Below are positions 1 through 6,364 of a DNA stretch of 18,191 nucleotides, one piece after another. Every line of letters starts with the position of its first letter. Positions within the stretch are counted from its first letter, which is position 1. This DNA comes from Flemingiibacterium sp045635785. GTDB taxonomy: Bacteria; Bacillota; Clostridia; Oscillospirales; CAG-272. The translations under genes were made by a program, and so were the position numbers. Under the pieces are notes generated by a model. It searched no databases. It saw only the letters and a list, made by a program, of their open reading frames with translations, and was not told the DNA's origin. Where the stretch lies: positions 1 through 18,191 of the forward strand of contig JAZTWJ010000025.1 in assembly GCA_045635785.1 (NCBI GenBank), written 5' to 3'.

Positions 1-515
1 ATGTAGTAGATTTCGCCGAGAGTGCCGGATTCAACGATCTTCTTGATCATCTGCATGTTGGCATCAAGTCTGGGCTGGAAGCCGATGGAAAGGATCTTTC
101 CGCTCTTCTTCTCTGCCTTAACGATCTCAGCAGCCTCTTCGAGAGTTACGCACATCGGCTTTTCGAGCAGAACGTTTACGCCATGCTCAAGAGCGTAGAT
201 GGTGCACTCTGCGTGGGTCATGTTGTAGGTGCAGATGCTGACAGCATCGAGCTCCTCGTTGTCGATCATGTCTTTGTGGTTAGCGTAGAAGCGAACGTCG
301 CCCTTTACGCCCCACTTTTCCTTGAAAGCTTCTGCCTTGCCGGGGATGAGGTCTGCCATAGCGACAACCTCAACGTCGGGCATCAGATTGTACTGCTCGA
401 TATGCGCTTCTGCGATCCAGCCGGTACCGATAATACCTACCTTGAGCTTCTTGTCAAAGGTAATGACTTCTTCAGCTGCAGCCTGTTGGAATTGGCTCAA
501 TACTTCATCTGACAT
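1..515 (-). CDS. Gfo/Idh/MocA family oxidoreductase, N-terminal part (runs off the window)
   Basis: Reading the minus strand from the ATG at 513-515 gives 171 codons open to the window edge. Near residue 25 is a dinucleotide-binding motif, KVGIIGTGWIAEAH, and further on LLEKPMCVTLEEA, which carries the EKP motif of Gfo/Idh/MocA NAD(P)-dependent dehydrogenases. These enzymes oxidise or reduce sugars, inositols and related polyols. The N-terminal Rossmann domain is complete, but the C-terminal domain that sets the substrate lies outside, so no substrate can be named. A GGAGG at 526-530 sits 10 nt upstream of the ATG. A SigA-like promoter lies at 608-636. About 20 residues precede the Rossmann fold, a slightly longer N-terminus than usual. 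The family is clear; the exact function is open. Confidence 0.9.
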   Translation of the reverse strand, partial: MSDEVLSQFQQAAAEEVITFDKKLKVGIIGTGWIAEAHIEQYNLMPDVEVVAMADLIPGKAEAFKEKWGVKGDVRFYANHKDMIDNEELDAVSICTYNMTHAECTIYALEHGVNVLLEKPMCVTLEEAAEIVKAEKKSGKILSIGFQPRLDANMQMIKKIVESGTLGEIYY

Positions 516-607
516 TTTAATTATTCCTCCAAATTATGTAAGAGTCATGCGGTACCTGCGGTCGGCTCAAAACGAGCGCGGCCTCGCAGACAAACCTGCA
601 CAACACT

Positions 608-636
608 ATTATATATCATTCGGTAGGATTTTGCAA
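608..636 (-). promoter_or_regulatory. SigA-type promoter of the Gfo/Idh/MocA gene
   Basis: On the minus strand, TTGCAA (631-636) and TATAAT (608-613) are separated by 17 nt. The predicted transcript has a leader of about 85 nt that can fold through CTGCG/CGCAG with an inner GCTC/GAGC pair (about 555-590). The rest of the 516-678 gap holds an A/T-rich stretch (646-670) with TTGAAAA/TTTTCAA ends, too weak to call a terminator. No gene is seen there. Confidence 0.75.
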
Positions 637-678
637 TAGTTTCATTGAAAATTTTTTTATTTTTTTCAAAAAAGTACA

Positions 679-1206
679 TTATTGTGATGATACTTCGCGG
701 AAATGTCGGTTGTAGGCATCCGCCAAAGCATCCCAAGTGGATCTGTCAGTCTCGCCCGTCTGTTCCAGCCCGTGTACCTTCTGAAAAGCGCGGATATCCG
801 CGGCGGTTGCCTCGCTGTAAATGCCGTCTAAATCTTTGCCGCCGATTTCATCATAGATGTCAGCCAGCGTCCGCAAAAGCAGCTGTATAAACGCGGTCGT
901 ATCCGATCGTTCGCCCTCGCGCAGCCGGTATTCTGCGGACGGAAAGGGATAGATCGGCTTCGGTGGGGCATTTTCTTCCTTCGCGGAAAGATAGGCGGCA
1001 TACAGCTTCTGCCAAAGGGCAAAATCCACACGCCCCGTTTCGGCAAGCCCCAGCGATCGCTGAAAGGCCCGCACCGCATCGGCGGTTTCTTCCCCATAGA
1101 TGCCATCGGGATTGACAAGCGGTATACCTAACTTCGCATAGTGCAGCTCACGAAGCATGGTCTGCAATTCATAAATGCTCTCGGTATCGGTTGTAATATC
1201 TCTCAT
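679..1206 (-). CDS. Protein with two peptidoglycan-binding (PG_binding_1) repeats
   Basis: This is a 175-residue protein made of two PG_binding_1-type repeats, about residues 10-70 and 100-165. Each has the family pattern of a DGIYG/DGIYS turn followed by a helix with A(V/I)RAFQ and then a GLxxTG turn and a Trp helix (LWQKLY, TWDALA). Such three-helix domains bind peptidoglycan and usually target lytic enzymes or spore-coat/cortex proteins. No catalytic domain, signal peptide or membrane segment is visible, so it is probably an accessory binding protein. It is the last gene of a three-gene operon, starting 9 nt after the preceding stop, with an AGGAG motif 6 nt before its ATG. Its repeats resemble the three in the upstream protein, so it may have arisen by duplication from that gene. 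The role in spores is inferred from context. Confidence 0.85.
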   Translation of the reverse strand: MRDITTDTESIYELQTMLRELHYAKLGIPLVNPDGIYGEETADAVRAFQRSLGLAETGRVDFALWQKLYAAYLSAKEENAPPKPIYPFPSAEYRLREGERSDTTAFIQLLLRTLADIYDEIGGKDLDGIYSEATAADIRAFQKVHGLEQTGETDRSTWDALADAYNRHFREVSSQ

Positions 1207-1215
1207 AATTCTCTC

Positions 1216-2610
1216 CTATCCCAGCGTTGATCCGCCAAATTGTCCCATGGCGGCGGATTTTCCTGCCTCGGTGTCCTCATATGCGTCCACGATCGCATCC
1301 CATGTCAGCGCATCCACAATACCCGTTGCTGACAGCCCAAACAGCCGCTGGAATGCCAGCACCGCATCTCTGGTCGCTGTGCCGAAAACGCCCGTGATGG
1401 CGGGCGGCGGGATCTCCGGGTATACCTCCGACAGCGCGACGAGATATTCCTGCAAAAGCCGTACCTCGTTGCCTTGGGAGCCGAGCAGAAGCAAAAATCC
1501 GGGGAACGGCGCGGGAGGAGCGCTCGTATAGTATTCGGGCGTGGACAGCACAATGCCGCGATAGGCGTTATAAAGCTCCACCCACGTTTCTTCGTTGACA
1601 ATGCCCGTGACCGGAAGACCGTACAGCCGCTGAAATTCCCGTACCGCCTGTTCCGTTGCGGCACCGAAGCTTCCGTCGATGGCAACGGTTGGAATGCCTG
1701 CGAGATTTTCACCAAGCACATTCAAAAAATACTGAAATTCTCTGACGAAAATGCTTTCGTCTCCCCGCTTTAATTCCTCGGGGAATTGCGTTGAAATTTC
1801 GGACAGTGCCAGCCCTTCTCCGGAAAGCTCCGACAGACGCTTGACGCCGGAATAGATCTGCAGGATCTTGTACCATGTGGCAGGTCCGACGATGCCGTCG
1901 GGGGTCAGATCGAAGATCCGCTGGAATTCCTTGACCGTATTTTCCGTGGCGATGCCAAAGACGCCGTCGGTGGGATACAGCTTTGGAATGGATGGATAAT
2001 TGCGGGAAATGCGATTCAGCCGAATTTGCACCAGCCGCACATCGTCACCGAAGTTACCGAGCCGCAGTACGCGATAGGGCAGGGAGGAACTGTAGGGTAG
2101 AATGGGGGTGTCGGTGCGGATGTTGATGTCATTGCCGTAATATCTCGTGAGGATCTCGTATGGTGTCAGCCCCTGCTCCGCCAGATCAACGCTGCCCCAT
2201 TGGGACAGCCCGTCGCATTGCACCTCCACGCCGTCGCAGTATGCGGCAAACAGCGGTTCCACGGAACCTTGCCTGACAATGTAATCGCCAAGAAGATCGT
2301 CTACGATGTTTGAGATATTCTCGAAAATGTCCCGTCCGCGCACAAAGGACTGGTCGAAGGCTGTGGAATTTGTGATGTCGAAGTTATATCCTCTGCTGCG
2401 GTAAAATTCGGTATAGATGCGATTGAGTGCATATGACATCTGTGCGTAGATGTTGGCGCGGATGGCATTTTCCGGCCATGTGGGATAGATTTCGCTGGAT
2501 GCCACGTTTTTGATGTAATCGGGGAAGGAAACGGTAACATTTTCAGCGGAGGCGTCCTCCGGTCTGCCCAGATGCACCGTGATGGTTTCGGGAATGTAAG
2601 GAAGCGGCAT
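1216..2610 (-). CDS. SpoIID-like domain fused to three peptidoglycan-binding repeats
   Basis: This is a 464-residue protein. Residues about 30-160 resemble the SpoIID/LytB fold. VASSEIYPTWPENAIRANIYAQ matches the SpoIID helix, with the family's catalytic Glu at about E40. CDGLSQWGSVDLAEQG with EILTRYYG matches the SpoIID C-terminal GMSQ-GA and helix motif. SpoIID enzymes are lytic transglycosylases acting on denuded glycan during engulfment. The usual GHG of that motif is missing; Cys125 and Cys132 stand nearby and could be metal ligands (inference). PG_binding_1 repeats follow at about 185-250, 285-348 and 378-443, each with a DGxFG turn, an EFQR/AFQR helix and TGIV-TW. No signal peptide is seen, unlike membrane-anchored SpoIID. 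A GAGGTG lies 4 nt before the ATG and overlaps the stop of the upstream gene (8-nt gap). Whether it is catalytic is open. It may be mis-annotated elsewhere as a spore cortex-lytic enzyme. Confidence 0.82.
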   Translation of the reverse strand: MPLPYIPETITVHLGRPEDASAENVTVSFPDYIKNVASSEIYPTWPENAIRANIYAQMSYALNRIYTEFYRSRGYNFDITNSTAFDQSFVRGRDIFENISNIVDDLLGDYIVRQGSVEPLFAAYCDGVEVQCDGLSQWGSVDLAEQGLTPYEILTRYYGNDINIRTDTPILPYSSSLPYRVLRLGNFGDDVRLVQIRLNRISRNYPSIPKLYPTDGVFGIATENTVKEFQRIFDLTPDGIVGPATWYKILQIYSGVKRLSELSGEGLALSEISTQFPEELKRGDESIFVREFQYFLNVLGENLAGIPTVAIDGSFGAATEQAVREFQRLYGLPVTGIVNEETWVELYNAYRGIVLSTPEYYTSAPPAPFPGFLLLLGSQGNEVRLLQEYLVALSEVYPEIPPPAITGVFGTATRDAVLAFQRLFGLSATGIVDALTWDAIVDAYEDTEAGKSAAMGQFGGSTLG

Positions 2611-2618
2611 TTTTCACC

Positions 2619-3026
2619 TCACAGATCGGGGTTCACATCCTCGGCGAAGTCGATGCCCTCGCGAGGGTAAACCGTATCGGAATCGTATTCGGCAAGCGGA
2701 AGCATTTCCACGGGCTGGATGGATGTGATGTCTGCGAAGATCGGCACGCCCGCATCGGTGACGGGATAATAGCCCTCACGGTCGATCTTCAAGGTATAGG
2801 AGGCATAGGGCTTTATATTGCCGGGGGATTCGGATAGGGCGCGTTCGGGGGCGGGCAGAGAAATGCGTTCGGTTTTCCCCGACGTATCGGTGGACAGAAC
2901 GGCGAAGACCGAGGTGTTTTCGGGCTCCTCGAACATCACGGTGACAGATGCGCCCGCAAGCGGGATCGCACCTCTTGCGGTGGAAACATTCACGATGAGA
3001 TAACCGAGAGCGGTATTTTGATTCAA
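2619..3026 (-). CDS. Small carboxypeptidase-regulatory/transthyretin-like fold protein, first gene of the wall-binding operon
   Basis: This is a 135-residue protein opening with LGYLIVNVSTARGAIPLAGASVTV, then DTSGKTERISLPAP and a YTLKIDREGYYPV strand pair. The pattern (beta strand, GAxVTV, TDxSGKT, Y-A-EGYYP) is that of carboxypeptidase-regulatory-like or transthyretin-like beta-sandwich domains, normally structural or binding modules. No catalytic residues or signal peptide are visible. The start is a TTG at 3024-3026: an in-frame stop lies nine codons upstream, no ATG lies between, and a strong GGAGG (3035-3039) sits 8 nt before it. It leads the operon with the SpoIID-like/PG-binding proteins, with 8 nt to the next gene. 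I infer a spore-envelope or wall-associated role from that linkage only. Confidence 0.75.
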   Translation of the reverse strand: MNQNTALGYLIVNVSTARGAIPLAGASVTVMFEEPENTSVFAVLSTDTSGKTERISLPAPERALSESPGNIKPYASYTLKIDREGYYPVTDAGVPIFADITSIQPVEMLPLAEYDSDTVYPREGIDFAEDVNPDL

Positions 3027-3049
3027 GAAAAACTCCTCCTTTTGCTTAT

Positions 3050-3081
3050 GGGAAGCATTTGAAAATCATATTGCGCTTCCC
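3050..3081 (-). promoter_or_regulatory. Leader hairpin upstream of the wall-binding operon
   Basis: GGGAAGC (3050-3056) and GCTTCCC (3075-3081) form a 7-bp stem with an 18-nt loop, just upstream of the GGAGG of the first operon gene. Further upstream on the minus strand is CATATATT (3093-3100), which fits a SigE-like -10 element, but no convincing -35 partner was found. The promoter is therefore unassigned. Confidence 0.4.
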
Positions 3082-3120
3082 TTGACAATAGCAATATATG
3101 CAGAACTTAGAGATTCCGTT

Positions 3121-3148
3121 AAAAAAGCATGCCTCGCGGCATGCTTTT
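3121..3148 (-). terminator. Intrinsic terminator after spoIIR
   Basis: Stem arms at 3123-3133 and 3138-3148 (core AAGCATGCC/GGCATGCTT) enclose a 4-nt loop. On the minus strand the stem runs into six T residues (3126-3121). It starts 18 nt after the spoIIR stop and separates spoIIR from the downstream wall-binding operon. Confidence 0.9.
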
Positions 3149-3165
3149 GCTTTGAAAGATCGGGA

Positions 3166-3777
3166 TTATTTGTTTTTCCTGAGGGAGGAAAGCCATTCGA
3201 GCAGACGAAAGCGAATGACCACATCGGGGGAATCGCCGGTAATCAGGCGAATTTGCGATGGCGTCAGCCCCGCTTCGATCATCACCTCGTCCACACGCTC
3301 CGAAGTGACGCAGAGCTGCGGAAAAAGAACACACCACCAATTTTTGCCCTCGGCTTTGCCGATCAAAACCCGCAGAGAGGTGTAGCTTCCCGACGGAAGT
3401 GTCACGTTTTCGTAGACGCGGGTGGGATACTCCTCCGTGGTCAGCGTGACCTTTACGCTGTGTGCGGAACCTCGCGAGCGGAGCAGTGCCGATGCGGCTT
3501 CCTCGAGCAAGGGAAGCTCTTGTTCGAGCAGCTTCTCCGCCGCATCTCTGCTTGTAACATCTGCTAACAATTCTCCAACAATAGAAAGAATCTCGTCACG
3601 CACCGCAAGCTTTTCCGCTTGATCCTCCTTGGAATCGGAGCATGCCAGCACATGAAGACGGATGACGCTTTCGTAGATTTCCGCTTCCTCCGCACTCGGA
3701 AGAAGTGCCGACAGCGGAAGCGCAAGAACGGTGAGGATCGAAAATGTCAGAAAAAATGCGCTGATACGGTTTTGCAT
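3166..3777 (-). CDS. spoIIR: Stage II sporulation protein R
   Basis: This is a 203-residue protein with an N-terminal hydrophobic segment (about residues 8-27), the export signal expected of SpoIIR. The family signatures are IRLHVLACSDSKEDQAEKLAVRDEIL near residue 40, YPTRVYENVTLPSGSYTSLRVLIG, and KNWWCVLFPQLCV near residue 145. In Bacillus, SpoIIR is made in the forespore under SigF, is secreted across the septum and triggers SpoIIGA to process pro-SigE, coupling the two cell programmes. Here it is a single-gene unit between two terminators. No convincing SigF promoter could be found in the short upstream gap. The ATG at 3775-3777 is preceded by GAAAGGAAG, which lies in a small palindrome (3780-3793). 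Its neighbour downstream is the SpoIID-like operon, consistent with an engulfment-stage group. Confidence 0.95.
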   Translation of the reverse strand: MQNRISAFFLTFSILTVLALPLSALLPSAEEAEIYESVIRLHVLACSDSKEDQAEKLAVRDEILSIVGELLADVTSRDAAEKLLEQELPLLEEAASALLRSRGSAHSVKVTLTTEEYPTRVYENVTLPSGSYTSLRVLIGKAEGKNWWCVLFPQLCVTSERVDEVMIEAGLTPSQIRLITGDSPDVVIRFRLLEWLSSLRKNK

Positions 3778-3819
3778 ATGAAAGCTTCCTTTCTATCTTT
3801 TGGGAGATGACGCAATAAC

Positions 3820-3872
3820 AAAAATCGCTTCGTTTGATGCGGTCATTATTGACCGTTTTTGACGAAGCGATT
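3820..3872 (-). terminator. Two-tier terminator hairpin after the CDF transporter gene
   Basis: Outer arms at 3823-3833 and 3862-3872 (AATCGCTTCGT/ACGAAGCGATT, 11 bp) enclose an inner perfect hairpin CGGTCA (3840-3845), TTAT, TGACCG (3850-3855). On the minus strand the outer stem is followed by a short T run. The plus side is also T-rich (3874-3881), so it could work in both directions. It lies between the CDF gene and spoIIR. Confidence 0.75.
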
Positions 3873-3890
3873 CATTTTTTTATGAAATTT

Positions 3891-5084
3891 TTATTCGGAG
3901 GCGGTGGAGATATAACTGCGATCGCAGATGATGACTGCATGATAATCGCTTGAAAGCAGGCGGATCTTTTCCTCTAACCTTTCGATGATCTCGCGGTCGG
4001 ACAGGCGGCATTCAAAGGGAACCACAACGTCAAACAGCAGATTGGTATGGGTATGACCGCGCACGATGCGAAAATCGTGCATGGAAAGCGGCACATCGCA
4101 TTCCAGTGCCACCACCGTGAGAATGCCTTCCACCTCACGACGAAGCTCTGCAAGCTCCTCATCAGAGGTGACGATGGGATCGAGATGGATGACAAGGTGA
4201 ATATCAAGCTCTCTCAAAAAATCAAATTCGATGTTGTCGATGATATCATGGCTGATGAGAATATCCTGCTCGGCAGGCACTTCCACATGCACCGATGCAA
4301 AGCATCGTCCCGGACCGTAGTTGTGTACGACCAGATCGTGAAATCCCAGCACGCCGTCGTAGTTAAGGAGCCTTTTGGCGATGGAATCCACCATTTCTCT
4401 TGACGGCGCGGTGCCCAGCAGAGGATCGGATGTTTCCATGATCAGATCCACGCCGCTTTTGATGATATAGCATGCCACCGCAAGTCCGAGAAATCCGTCC
4501 AAATTCACGCCTGCAAATCGGGAAATGAGTGCGCCGATCAAAATGACGGCGGTGGACAGCATATCATTGCGGCTGTCCGAGGCTGTGGCAAGCAGTGCCC
4601 CCGATTCGATGTGTTTTCCGACTGCGCGGCAGAAAAAGCTCAACCAGAGCTTGACAAGCACCGATACGGCAAGAATGATCAGTGCGGCGGCGGTATACTG
4701 TGTATCCGTAGGATTGCGGATGGCGTCGATAGCGCCTGTGAAAAATTCCACGCCGATAACGGTGATAAACAGCGAAATGATCAGCGCGGTGATATATTCG
4801 ATGCGCTGATGTCCATAAGGGTGCTCCTTGTCCGCAGGTTTGGCGGCAAGGCGACAACCGATCAGCGTAATGACGGCGGATGCCGCATCTGCGATGTTGT
4901 TCACCGCATCTGCGGTGATGGCGATGCTGTGGGTAAAAATGCCGACGAGCAGCTTCATCACGGATAAAAGTGCATTCGCGGTGATGCCAATGGCGCTTGC
5001 CGCTGTCTGACATCGGGTGCGCACCGAGGCTGATTTTGCGTCCCGATAATCCTTGACAAACAGAGATAACAGCTTGAGATTCAA
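3891..5084 (-). CDS. Cation diffusion facilitator (CDF) family metal transporter
   Basis: This is a 397-residue membrane protein with about six hydrophobic segments in the first 215 residues, then a cytoplasmic C-terminal part. TM2 carries ITADAVNNIADAAS followed by PADKEHPYGHQRIEYI, the CDF signature. TM5 carries SDSRNDMLST, a DxxxD metal pair. TM2 reads DxxxN rather than HxxxD. That pattern is unlike classic zinc CDFs and closer to Fe/Mn-type members, so the exported metal is uncertain. Many CDFs are near 300 residues; the extra 100 here form a second regulatory-like segment after a His-rich domain (FHDLVVHNYGPG, HLVIHLDP). The start is TTG (5082-5084) with AAGGAG 8 nt upstream. It is the third gene after murD and the PLP enzyme, with a 12-nt gap, and is followed by a terminator. 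Confidence 0.92.
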   Translation of the reverse strand: MNLKLLSLFVKDYRDAKSASVRTRCQTAASAIGITANALLSVMKLLVGIFTHSIAITADAVNNIADAASAVITLIGCRLAAKPADKEHPYGHQRIEYITALIISLFITVIGVEFFTGAIDAIRNPTDTQYTAAALIILAVSVLVKLWLSFFCRAVGKHIESGALLATASDSRNDMLSTAVILIGALISRFAGVNLDGFLGLAVACYIIKSGVDLIMETSDPLLGTAPSREMVDSIAKRLLNYDGVLGFHDLVVHNYGPGRCFASVHVEVPAEQDILISHDIIDNIEFDFLRELDIHLVIHLDPIVTSDEELAELRREVEGILTVVALECDVPLSMHDFRIVRGHTHTNLLFDVVVPFECRLSDREIIERLEEKIRLLSSDYHAVIICDRSYISTASE

Positions 5085-5096
5085 ACCAATCGCTCC

Positions 5097-6344
5097 TTAC
5101 ATTTTTTCGATGATGCGTTCAGCGGCGGCGAGAATGCCAAGCTTGCCGCTTTCATAGGTGAGGCCGCCCTGCATGAAGGCGGTGTACGGTGCGCGCATGG
5201 GGCCATCAGCAGAAAGCTCGATGGACGCGCCCTGCGTGAAGGCACCTGCCGCCATGATCACCTCGTCGGAGTAGCCCGGCATTGCCCACGGCTCGGGGCT
5301 GACATAGGAATCCACGGGGGAGCCGGATTGAATGCCCTGACAGAAGGCGATCAGTCCCTCGGGCTTGCCTAAATGAATCGCTTGGATGATGTCCGCGCGG
5401 CGTTCGTTCCAATGGGGATTGACATCGAACCCCATATTTTCAAAAAGATATGCGGCAAAATGGGCGGTTTTGATCGCCTGCGCCACCACATGGGGGGCGA
5501 AGAAGAAGCCTTGGTACAGGCTTTTGCCGGTATGGAGGGTGGCACCGCATTCAAGTCCCACGCCCACGGTGGTCAACCGATAGGAGGCAAGCTCCACCGC
5601 TTTGGCAGAGCCTGCGATGTAGCCGCCGCTCTCTGCAATGCCGCCGCCCGGATTTTTGATGAGCGATCCCATGATGAGATCCGCCCCCACCGCGCACGGC
5701 TCCTTTGTTTCGGTGAATTCCCCATAGCAATTGTCTACCACCACATATGCTTTGGAGCGTGCCTTGACGAATTTTGCCACCTCGCCGATCTCGTCGACGG
5801 TCAAGGTGGGGCGATTCATATAGCCCTTGGAGCGTTGGAGAAAGACCATTTTTACACGTTCGCCGCCCTCCGACAGTGCGCGCTCGATGGCATCAAAGTC
5901 GATGCCTTTCTCCGAGAGATCCACCTGTCTGTACTCTACGCCGAAATCGGCGAGGGAACCGTTCCCGGGCGTGCCGGAGATGCCGATGACCTCCTCCAGC
6001 GTATCGTAAGGCTTGCCAGTAACGGAAAGCATGATGTCTCCGGGACGGAGCAGACCGTACAGCGCAATGGCGATCGCCTGCGTGCCGTTGACGATGCTGT
6101 GACGGACAAACGCCGCTTCCGCGCCGAAAACATCGGCATAGATTTTGTCGAGTGTTTCGCGTCCCTTGTCATCATAGCCGTAGCCGCTGGTTCCCGCAAA
6201 GCAGGTGGCATCCACGCGATGATTTTTGAATGCATCCATGACACGCTTGGTATTTTCAAAAGAAATGCGGTCAATATCGGCAAAAATCGCCGACAGCTCC
6301 TGCTCCGCACGCAGAGTGAGCTCGTTTAGGTTGATATGGTTCAT
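5097..6344 (-). CDS. Methionine gamma-lyase/aluminium-resistance family PLP enzyme (YnbB-like)
   Basis: This is a 415-residue fold-type I PLP enzyme of the family labelled aluminium resistance protein or methionine gamma-lyase family. Visible motifs are CFAGTSGYGYDDKGRETLD, FVRHSIVNGTQAIAIAL, VVVDNCYGEF (the Asp, about D204, that binds the pyridine nitrogen) and GSLIKNPGGGIAESGGYIAG, where K230 is the likely Schiff-base lysine. The substrate is not certain: family members are assigned to Cys/Met-type C-S chemistry by homology only. The start at 6342-6344 is chosen because GGAG (6351-6354) sits 6 nt upstream. A longer reading to 6407 would overlap murD and has no ribosome binding site. It lies 20 nt after murD and 12 nt before the CDF gene, so all three probably share a transcript. 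Confidence 0.88.
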   Translation of the reverse strand: MNHINLNELTLRAEQELSAIFADIDRISFENTKRVMDAFKNHRVDATCFAGTSGYGYDDKGRETLDKIYADVFGAEAAFVRHSIVNGTQAIAIALYGLLRPGDIMLSVTGKPYDTLEEVIGISGTPGNGSLADFGVEYRQVDLSEKGIDFDAIERALSEGGERVKMVFLQRSKGYMNRPTLTVDEIGEVAKFVKARSKAYVVVDNCYGEFTETKEPCAVGADLIMGSLIKNPGGGIAESGGYIAGSAKAVELASYRLTTVGVGLECGATLHTGKSLYQGFFFAPHVVAQAIKTAHFAAYLFENMGFDVNPHWNERRADIIQAIHLGKPEGLIAFCQGIQSGSPVDSYVSPEPWAMPGYSDEVIMAAGAFTQGASIELSADGPMRAPYTAFMQGGLTYESGKLGILAAAERIIEKM

Positions 6345-6364
6345 TTTTATCTCCGATACTTTCG

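Noticed and set aside
646..670. A/T-only inverted repeat (TTGAAAA/TTTTCAA) after the 679-1206 gene as a terminator.
   Set aside because: The stem is weak and entirely A/T apart from one pair, so it is indistinguishable from an A/T-rich spacer.
5373..6329. A long open frame (318 codons) on the plus strand opposite the PLP enzyme gene.
   Set aside because: Antisense shadow: no motif, no ribosome binding site and no promoter, while the minus strand encodes a recognisable enzyme.
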